A stretch of 64,000 nt of DNA, from assembly GCA_016271365.2 (NCBI GenBank), contig CM028131.1, positions 169,574,501 through 169,638,500 of the forward strand. The letters are read 5' to 3'. The stretch is from Neoceratodus forsteri (Eukaryota > Chordata > Ceratodontiformes > Ceratodontidae). Below, piece by piece: positions 24,562 to 32,760 of this stretch (position 1 is its first letter; each line of letters opens with the position of its first letter). Under the pieces are notes generated by a model. That model ran no database searches. It saw only the letters and a program-made list of their open reading frames with translations, and was not told the DNA's origin. The position numbers were made by a program, and so were the translations under genes.

Positions 24562-25367
24562 ATAGTTCCATGCCTTCCTCCCAAGATATGCACTGTGTCT
24601 TTCCATTCAGTATTCACAGAAGAGTGGGAGGGGCCAGGGCCACAGCAGTACAGCAGTTGCCAAGGGGGTGAAGAGGTGGACAATAGTCCATTCAAAGGCA
24701 AAAGAGTCCTGCAGGAGTTCACTAAATTGAAGGGTGGACAAAGCGATGGAACCAGATGGCATACGCCCAAGGATATTAAGAGAACTGTGAAGGGAGATGG
24801 ATAGCAGTACCTCTGGCAGCCATGTTCACTGAGTCATTCAACATGAATGAATTGGAGGAGGACACATGTGGTCCCTCTACACAAGTCCGGCAGCAGGGAG
24901 GAGGCAGGGAACAATAGGCTGTTCAGCCTCACCTCAGTAGTGGGGAAGATCATGGAGACATTGCTTAAAGAAAGGATAGTGGGGCATCTAGAAGCCATTG
25001 GAGCCCAGGACCATAGACAACATGGATTCACAATGGGGACATCATGTCAGACAAATCTGGTTGATTTCTTTGACTGAATGACAAAGGAAGTGAATCAGGG
25101 TGGGGCAGTGGACAATGTTTACCTTGATTTCAGCAAAGCCTTTGACACCGTCCCATATAGGAGGCTGATAAACTAGCTGGGTAGGCTGGGCATGGGGGAA
25201 AGGGTAATAAACTGGGTTAGAAACTGGCTAACAGACAGGAGGCAGAGAGTGGTGGTAAATGGTGTAAAGTCCAGGGAGAGGGGTGACCAGTGGGGTGCTG
25301 CAGGGATTGGAACTGGGGCCAGTCCTGTTCAATGTCTTCATTAGTAACATTGCAGAACATCTGAAGG
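24562..25367 (+). mobile_element. CR1-f, internal CR1 fragment inside S297 copy B
   Basis: Plus-strand RT piece, broken by stops: a SVFTEEW-like start (about 24610), PDGIRPRILRE (about 24750), a QHGFTMGTSCQTNLVDFFD block (about 25020-25076), a [13 protein letters not shown] block and a GAVLG-like region near 25310. It ends inside the RT (about 25367) with no CR1 3' UTR. It lies between the S297 5' end and its tandem array, where other copies have direct contact. Confidence 0.75.
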
Positions 25368-26560
25368 GAATTTTTTCACCAAATTTTCAACATAGCCATT
25401 TTAAGACCTCTGCTCATGAACAGTGTCACTGTGATTTTCTTAATCTGTCCCAAACATTGATTGCGCACACTGAATGCGCCATTGTGCGCTACATGGGCAG
25501 AAACATGTTTTAAGTAGATGTGAAAATGACAGCTGTACTGCTCTATATGAGGTGTGGTAAATAGCAATGTTGAAAATCTGGAGTGAAAATACTGAAAATT
25601 CGCGAACTTACAAGCGGCATAGGATCAGCGTAACAAATGCTTGTAAAACAGTCATTTTGGGGAATTTTTTCACCAAATTTTTAACATAGCCATTTTAACA
25701 CTTGTGCTCATGAACACTGTGACTGTGATTTTCTTAATCTGTCCCGAACATTGATTTCACACACCGACTGTGCCATTGTGCGCTACATACGTGGAAACAC
25801 ATTTTGGGTGAGATGTGAATAATGACAGCTGTACTTCTCATAAGGAGGTGTGGTAAAATGGCAATGTTGAAAATCTGGAGTGAAAATATTGAAAATTCGC
25901 GAACTTATGAGTGTGCATAGGATCAGCGCAACAAATGCTCATAAAACAGTCATTTTGGGGAATTTTTTCACCAAATTTTCAACATAGCCATTTTAAGACC
26001 TTTGCTCATGAACAGTGTCACTGTAATTTTCTTAATCTGTCCCAAACATTGACTGCGCACACCGACTGTGCCATTTTGTGCTACATGCACGAAAACACAT
26101 TTTGGGTGACATGTGAAAAATGACAGCAGTACTGCTCATAAGGAGGTGTGGTAAAATGGCAATGTTGAAAATCTGGAGTGAAAATATTAAATATTTGTGA
26201 ACTTTACGAGCAGCATAGGACCCGCAATGCACGCTCATGAAACAGTCCTTTTTGGGAATTTTTTCACCAAATTTTCAACATCGCAATTTTAAGACGTCTG
26301 CTCATGAACAGTATCACTGTAATTTTCTTAATGTGTCCCATACATTGATTTCACACACCGACTGTGCCATTGTGCACTACATGCGCTGAAACACATTTTG
26401 GGTGAGATGTGAAAAATGACAGCTGTACTGCTTATAAGAAAGTGTGGTAAAATGGCAATGTTGAAAATCCAGAGTGCAAATATTAAATATCTGTGAACTT
26501 ATGAGCATGCGTAGGAACTGCGCAATGCAGGCTGATTAAACAGTCATTTTTAGGAATTTT
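25368..26560 (+). repeat. S297 tandem array, four monomers of 297-298 bp
   Basis: The landmark AATGTTGAAAATC occurs near 25566, 25863, 26161 and 26458, spacings 297, 298 and 297. Within each monomer the segment TTTTCAACATAGCCATTTTA...GCTCATGAACAGT is an imperfect inverted copy of ACTGCTCATAAGGAGGTGT...CAATGTTGAAAA, so every monomer can fold. The same spacing (298) appears in the minus-strand copy at 44761, 45059 and 45357. Confidence 0.85.
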
Positions 26561-27510
26561 TCTGGAATTTGCAACATGGGCTTTTTGAGAGCCCACCTTA
26601 TGAACACTGGCACTGTCATTTCATTAATCAGTCACAAAGGTGATTTCATGCAGTGACTGTGAAATCACCCTTCGGGCCCGATTAACGCCATGACAGTGAA
26701 GAAATTCATGAGGAGGGGTCTCAAAACCCCAATGTTGAAAATTTGGTGCAAAAATTCCAAAAAATGCCTAAGATATGCAACAAAGTTGAAAAACCCTATC
26801 GATCCCATTATACAGCTTACTGGCATTTCCTCAGTTCGCAGTCAGCTTTGAAGAGTACAGGCGTGTTCCTGGTCCACCGAAGATCATCGCGCCATGGTCC
26901 GGAGGTAAGTATGGGGTGGGGGTGGGAGGCAGCGTACACAGTGGGTGGGTGCAGGTTGTGGGAGGGGCAGGAGAAGCGCCGAGGACAATTATTGTATTTG
27001 CAGGTTTATTTTTTTTTAATAAGACGACGAGGGACGTTGCCATGCTGGGTGGGCTCCTGTGTGGCAGCTGGAAGGCTGTTTTGGGGGTCTGGAGCCAACG
27101 GGATTGGGCACCCCATCGGCTATAACACATTTTGCCATGCTGGGGTGGGCTCCCAGTGTGGCACTGGATGCTTTGGGGCGAGGAGCCGACGGGGATTGGG
27201 CACCCTGCTGGCTGTACAGTGTGCGTGGGGAGGGGGAGCAGGCATGAGCACGCAGTATGCATGCGTGGTGCGGTGTGTGTGTGTGTGTGTGTGTGTGGAG
27301 GGGAGCTCTGCTCACTGAAGTGGAGCTCTCCCTTTCAACTGTACAACCACTGCATTTTCAACTGCTGTCATAGACAACTGCAACAGTGATTGGGGAACTG
27401 GGGCCATGCCTGCAAACACACTGATTGAATTGGAAGACGGGTGCCACACCTCCGAAAACTCGGATGACGGCACTATGTTTCTTGCACATGCGTGTAAGCA
27501 ACATAAAAAT

Positions 27511-28025
27511 AGTTGCTTTTCTGTGAAGATTGTACACAAAGGAATGCACTGTGTAAATTTAGGTTAGGTCAGCTGAAGTTCGGTTATAGAGGAGAATCCA
27601 TTTTCGATTCATTGAATAGTACTTGCATTTGTGATTCAAGGTTTATTGTCACAGGTAGGCATTTGATTTTTGAATATCCGCTGCTGGCCAAAATAAGAGA
27701 AAAATGGCTACACCCGATTTGGGGGAACTTAAGAACTATGCTGGAGGAAAATCATATCAAATGTATGATGTACTGTGATAAGGCAAGTCATATTTTTGCC
27801 ATGGCGAGTTTTGCTAAACTAGCACTTTATAAACTTACTGGAGACTGAGTCCAGTAGAAGTACTTGTAATAAATCTAATCTTATTAATTACTTGTATTTA
27901 TTTTTATAATTATTACATCTAATGTTTTTAACTTAATGCTGCCCTAATTGTGTGGTTGTGCAAATGTATGGTATGTGATAATGTAAAATGTTTATACGTA
28001 TGAAATAAAGAATTTGAAATTTGAA
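27511..28025 (+). pseudogene. LX retrotransposon: C-terminal cysteine-histidine region and 3' UTR
   Basis: Open 27513-27848: FCEDCTQRNALCKF, LGQLKFGYRGES, then ICDSRFIVTGRHLIFEYPLL and REKWLHPIW, ending KLALYKLTGD. Cys, His and the EYPLL region follow the C-x-C...H...C pattern seen at the C-terminus of several LINE proteins, with the last Cys replaced by Tyr. An AT-rich 3' UTR with ATGAAATAAAG follows, and a terminal TTTGAAATTTGAAAT at about 28011-28026. Confidence 0.68.
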
Positions 28026-28504
28026 ATATAAATTTAGGTGGCAACAATGAAGAGGGACAGCAACACTAGGGGTTTGGGTACCCCCAGTGTCAGTGTTATG
28101 TTTGTCAGGGAGACTGAAAGGGAAGGTCTTGTGCAGGGGACAGTCTTGTTTTATGCAACCACCTCACATTTCTTACAAAACACCCTGTCCCAACCTGTTG
28201 TAGAAAGTCCCCAAACTGGCCTGCCTAGTGGTGCATTGGAGACATGCAGATCTAGAAGAATGCTGGAAGGGAATGCTGTATACATGTTCAGTGTCTGGTG
28301 TATGTAGTGTACACTTTTTTACTATCTGGTGTGGATTGCATAGACTTGTTCAGCCTGTCATTAGGTGGTATATACATGTATTCTCTCTGGTGGGGCTGGA
28401 ATAGACACAGTCTCTAGATGGGCGAAATACATATGGTATGTCTCTGCTGTGATAGAAGGGTCCGGAGCCATTGGGGGCACAGTGGAGAAGTCGCAAAAAG
28501 ATGT

Positions 28505-28705
28505 ATTAGGCACCATGCATTTCTGCTTAAAGTTAAACCAGCATAATATTCTGTGGTGATTTACATATGCAGCCCATGATGCTTTGCAATATGGGGGCAT
28601 GTGTGATTTTGTATTTCTTTGAAACTTGGCTTCCCTGCCAATGTCCTTTGGAGTCACCTTTGCCTCAGTGCTTGCGTACAGAGGTTCTTTGTCTTTTAAC
28701 TTGTT
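28505..28705 (+). repeat. Ribozyme-linked repeat unit, copy 1
   Basis: Begins near GGCACCATGCATTTCTGC and runs through ATTCTGTGGTGATTTACAT, CAGCCCATGATGCTTTGCA, TGAAACTTGGCTTCCC and GAGGTTCTTTGTCTT. Copy 2 (28842-29070) has the same order, offset by about 357 bp in direct orientation. The 100 bases up to the hammerhead do not resemble the unit. Confidence 0.75.
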
Positions 28706-28782
28706 TTTTGTTTTAATTGGGTTCACCACAACATAACCCAGATAGACCATCTTATGGTAGCTGGTTCATTCCACTTGGGTGT

Positions 28783-28843
28783 CAAACAGATTAGGCATAC
28801 TGATGAGTCCTGCTAGGATGAAACGCGTGTCTGTCTTCTGTTG
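28783..28843 (+). ncRNA. Type I hammerhead ribozyme candidate
   Basis: Core CTGATGA at 28800-28806, stem II GTCC/GGAT (28807-28810 with 28816-28819; three pairs and one G-U) closed by the loop TGCTA, then GAAA at 28820-28823. Stem III is very short (AC...GU, 28823-28824 with 28829-28830), followed by the cleavage triplet GTC with the cut predicted after 28831. Stem I forms between 28797-28799 and 28832-28834, and after an internal loop between 28785-28790 (AACAGA) and 28837-28842 (TCTGTT). Very short stem III is typical of hammerheads in PLEs and retrozymes, which may act as dimers. Activity not shown. Confidence 0.72.
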
Positions 28844-29070
28844 CCACTCTTTGCAAACTGTGTAAGAGGCCTTTCGGCACCATACATTTCTGTTTAAAGT
28901 TGAACCTGCACAATATTCTGTGATCATTTGCATATGTAGCCCATGATGCTTTGCATTATGGGGGAATGTGTGAGTTTGTATTTCTTTGAAACTTGGTTTC
29001 CCGGCCAATATCCTTTGGGGTAACCATTGCCTCAGTGCTTGCACACAGAGGTTCTTTGTCTTGAAACTGC
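28842..29070 (+). repeat. Ribozyme-linked repeat unit, copy 2
   Basis: Starts about 11 bases past the predicted hammerhead cut: TGCCACTCTTTGCAAACTG, then GGCCTTTCGGCACCAT, ATTCTGTGATCATTTGCAT, CAGCCCATGATGCTTTGCA, TGAAACTTGGTTTCCC and GAGGTTCTTTGTCTT. The hammerhead between two direct copies resembles the layout of retrozymes and of PLE pseudo-LTRs. No coding sequence in the unit. Confidence 0.75.
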
Positions 29071-29159
29071 ATTCATACATAATAATGACCTGCTCACGAA
29101 TATTAATGAACTCTGGCAATATAAATGAGCAGGTCATTATTATGTATAAATTCAGTTTC
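29063..29159 (+). repeat. 34-bp inverted repeat hairpin
   Basis: Arms 29063-29096 and 29126-29159 pair over 34 bases with two mismatches; the inner 21 bases (TACATAATAATGACCTGCTC plus A) pair perfectly. The loop is 29 bases. It abuts the end of ribozyme-linked repeat copy 2. It could be a fold-back of the same element or a small MITE. Confidence 0.85.
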
Positions 29160-29429
29160 ATACGGCTCATTGGCGATCTTTAAATGCATATTTTCATGGC
29201 TTCTCCATAGCAGCCCTCGTATCTCTGGACTCCAACTAACTGATCTCAGGGTCCAGGACCACCAGCGTAGCTCCTGATGCACCTCTATCACAGTGAGAAA
29301 ATGGGTGTGTGCTACCGTGAATGCACGGACCACCAGCTTTCAGATTCTTTGTATGGCTGCAAGCATTTCTGTGTCTCTGCTTCTCCAGTACCTCTTTAGA
29401 AAAGCAAAAATTGTCTAGGGTTGGATAGA

Positions 29430-30005
29430 AACAAAGAACACAGAAATATAGAAATTGTCGGCAGATAAGAACCACCAGGCCCATCTAGTCTGCCATAACC
29501 CTACCCTAGTTTGTAGCCCTTGACTCTTCCTGGTCCATGGCTACTCCCCCTTCTTCCCACCTGTATGGTTCCCCTTTGCCTGTCTCAGGCATGCGTAAAA
29601 CCCTGTACTGTGCTCGCTCCCACAATCTTCTGTGGTAGTCTGTTCCATGGATCCACCACCCTCTCTGTGAAGAAAAACTTCCTCACATTTCCCCTTAACC
29701 TGTCTTCTTCTTCTTCCAGGTTCATGCTATTTCCCCCTTGTCCTTGCGCAACTCTTGTATTGGAAGATGTCCTCACTCTGCACCTTGTTTATACCCTTGA
29801 GGTACTTGAATGTTTCTATCATGTCCCCCCCATCCCTCCTCTCCTCCAGCGAGTACATATTAAGGTCCTTGAATCTCTCCTCATATGTTTTATGTTGCAA
29901 TCTCTGCATCATCTTAGTCGCTTTCCTCTGGACTGCCTCCAACCTGCCAATGTCCTTACGAAGATGAGGCCTCCAGAACTGCAGACAGCACTCAAGCTGA
30001 GGATA
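29430..30005 (-). mobile_element. CR1-g, 3' fragment
   Basis: The terminus at 29430-29460 is followed by the antisense of CR1 3' block bases (GATGGGCCTGGTGG-like). Minus coding at 29942-29585 gives EAVQRKATKMMQRLQHKTYEERF, MYSLEERRDGGDMIETFKYL and GNVRKFFFTERVVDPWNRLP. Severely 5'-truncated near 30005. Confidence 0.8.
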
Positions 30006-30266
30006 GAGACTCAGTCAGCATCAGGGACTTGGTCCAAAGTGACAGTGAAACAACAGGGCAAAGGGGGACCTCCACCATGCCTATGCATGCGTGTGGAACT
30101 GATGGGATAAAAATAGTGCTGTGGAAAGAGTGCATTGATAAAGTGGAGTGCTTCACAGATGTGGAGGTGACAGTGATGCAACTCCTAAATTGTTCATCGG
30201 TAGGAAAAATCTCCTTTTTTGATGATAAGAGGTCTGCAGGGCTCCACCCATTGTAGCCCTATTAAG
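30006..30266. other. No recognisable feature
   Basis: A 260-base stretch between CR1-g and the hAT MITE. Reading frames are short, and no motif, repeat or RNA structure stands out by eye. Confidence 0.5.
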
Positions 30267-30274
30267 TCCCATAA

Positions 30275-30429
30275 CAGAGGTGCCAATAGAAATTCATGGT
30301 CCCAGGGCACACCTTTAAGACTGGGCCCCCCTTAGCCTCACAACCCCTGTTACAGGTCCTCCTTTGGGCCCCCCCGAGCCACTGGGCCTGGGACAATTGT
30401 CCCATGTGCCCCCCCTTTCTGCGCCCCTG
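30275..30429. mobile_element. hAT-type MITE of 155 bp
   Basis: Flanked by a perfect 8-bp target duplication TCCCATAA (30267-30274 and 30430-30437), the size made by hAT transposases. The ends are related inverted repeats: CAGAGGTGCC on the left and CAGGGGCGCAG (read inward) on the right. The interior is C-rich with no coding potential, so it is non-autonomous. No transposase source is in the window. Confidence 0.78.
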
Positions 30430-30437
30430 TCCCATAA

Positions 30438-31935
30438 TAAGACTCTATTACAAAGGGTATCTCTATGCTGTTCAGTTTTTAAAAACCTTACAAGCAGCCA
30501 TTTTTGTTGGCTTGCTTAGCAAACTAATGGCTCTCCAAATGCCCCACTCACATAACACTTCAATTATGACCCTAAGTGCCCCACTAACCACAGGAGCATG
30601 TACAACCTAAAAGAAATGCATAGATACATTTTTTTTTCTTTTCAGCATAGATGAGGCCATTTGTTTCACTGCTAGTTTGCACTGTTCCCCCATTCAGCCC
30701 AGAAGCATAAAACAGAAAGTAAACTGCAATCTTATCTGCCTGCGACATCAGGCCTCATTACACCCCTGGGCAGTCCAGTATATCCCAACCCCCCCCCCAC
30801 CCTGTCAGGTATTATTGCCTATGTATGTGTTTGCACAGAATATTTATTTCATCTCTGGTTATGAAGCGGTGGTGGGGGGGTGGACATGATGGACCTTGAG
30901 TACCTTCCAACTTTAAATTAATATGTTAGCATGGGGGGGGTTGGAGTAAGAACATCTTTCAGTTACTGTAAATCTACATCTTTTTTTAATTGTCATTACT
31001 TTCTGGATGTTATTAGCTCAGGGTGGGAAGGAACAATCCCATACCATAATGCCAAAAATTCAATATTTCTGAAGTCCCATTGGCCATGTATTTATTTAGT
31101 ATTTGTCGATCAGGCAAAGTCACTAGACATACAATGCATATTTTCAGGCTTGATCCAAAAGGTTTAAGTTCTTCCAAATTTTGGCATGATTGTGTGTGTG
31201 GGCAGTTGGGTGGGGTTAGGTAGGATATGATTTTCTGATCCTGTTTAGTTCCTCATAATCAAATCCATTTTCAGTAGAAACAGTGTACCCTACTCATAGA
31301 ACAATACCAGTGTCATCTATTTTTGTGTCAACCACTGTCACCACCAATGTGAATTTGTTTGATTTAAAAAAAAATTTTAAATGTTTTCAGACTTGTTCAG
31401 GTGACTATGACCCATGTTTTCTTTGTTGTAGTTCACTAAGCTCCTTCTCCATTATTGCATTTTTCAGTAACGTATTGCCCTCAGTTATTGGAACTCATTT
31501 ACATGACCATAGCCATGTCTTGTTCATTGTACAGTGCTCCCTCAGTTTTCTGAATCTCAATTATCTGCCACCATTGTTGGAGCACAAGCCAATAGTATTT
31601 ATCAATTCCCACTCTATTTAATTCTTCCAGTTGTCTGCCAAACTCTGTTTTCCACCATCTGCCATGATACTACATGGGCTTCTGACTCTTAACTGACTAT
31701 GCTAGGTGTTCATCTCATTAAATTAACCAGTAGCTCACCAACCTGAGGTGCTAATTGCCTTAGCACTTCATCTCTCTCACCTCTCAATTGCGGTTTCTGA
31801 CTGCTTTTTCAGTCCCAGTCTCACTGTTTTTAAATTCTTCCCTTCTGGACAGACTTTTCACAATACAGGACAGCAAAAAGAGAATCAAAGGTGTACATAA
31901 AGACAAGTAAGACAAGAACAAATGTGCTTTATAAA
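30438..31935. other. Long non-coding stretch with faint repeat traces
   Basis: No supported gene. At 30880-30930 GGACATGATGGACCTTGAG and CCTTCCAACTTT resemble a worn 3' end of a chicken-type CR1. A C-run lies at 30790-30800. The rest (31000-31930) is AT-rich, unique-looking sequence. Confidence 0.4.
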
Positions 31936-31990
31936 GATAGATAGATAGCTAGATAGATAGCTAGCTAGACAGATAGATAGACAGACAGAA
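31936..31990. repeat. GATA/GACA microsatellite
   Basis: Interrupted (GATA)n with GCTA and GACA variants, about 55 bases. Confidence 0.9.
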
Positions 31991-32760
31991 AACATAATCT
32001 TTATTTTTACACAGGTAAATACAAGTCATTAGGGAAAGAATCCTTCTTTGCAAGACTGTCCTGTATATGTTACAAGTCAGTTTCAATAAAAGCATATTTA
32101 TTTATTTATTTATTTAGGTTTTTTTTACTGGGTAGGTGCACTAGCCATAGAGATGACTATTTTCAGGCATGACACGGGAAGTTATGGCGCAAATACAGGA
32201 AAACATACAGAAGGTGAACAACAATAATATTCTGGCCGGGAAATTGTACATGAGCTTAAAACAACATGAACAAAGTAATAATAAAAAAGGGCATTTTACA
32301 TCACATGGTATTATATATGTGGTAAAAACAAACATGAACATAGTAATGTACAAAATAGGGTATTATACATCACGTGTAAAAAATATGAGTAAAGTACAGA
32401 TTTCAGAGCAGGATACAGAACAACACTATCATTTTAGTTGCCTATATAGGTGCAGAGCTAGAAAACAGGTAGGAAAAAATAGCACAAAATCATATATTGT
32501 GAGGAAATCCTTTATGTCTAGCAGAAGGCAATGGGAGGTAGTATAGTCAGACAGAAAAACTCATATAGGGATGGTCAGAAAGCAGGTCATGGAGACAAGG
32601 CAATTTGCAAGTAAACCCATGGAGGGAATCAGTCAAGAAGAACAGGTCAGAGTGACAAGGGACGGGTAACTTAGAAGTGCAAGGGGAAGGCAATCAAGAG
32701 CAGGCAGGGTAAGAGCAACAGGAGGTGAGCCATATACTATGGGGGCTTGAAACAATAGCA

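Larger units (their letters stand above)
24499..27510 (+). repeat. S297 composite repeat, copy B, inserted in LX
   Basis: Layout: 5' end AACAAGCATTTATCAATGCC (24499-24518) followed by GCTTGCTCGTATGTGCTG and TTAGGTATTTGGAAGTGATAG; then CR1-f (24562-25367); then four tandem monomers (25368-26560); a transition block with AACGCCATGACAGTG (about 26685); donor-like GGAGGTAAGTATGGGGT (about 26900); acceptor-like TATTTGCAGG (about 26996); a GC-rich block; a (TG)n run (27270-27297); and a 3' end GTTTCTTGCACATGCG...CATAAAAA (27475-27508). LX coding resumes within a few bases. Confidence 0.75.

Noticed and set aside
27270..27297. (TG)n run as a regulatory site
   Set aside because: A simple microsatellite; a similar run precedes the S297 end at 46405, so it is part of the repeat.
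26743..27318. 191-codon frame in S297 copy B as a protein gene
   Set aside because: It crosses monomer, splice-like and GC-rich parts, ends in a (TG)n run, and copies A and E do not keep the frame.
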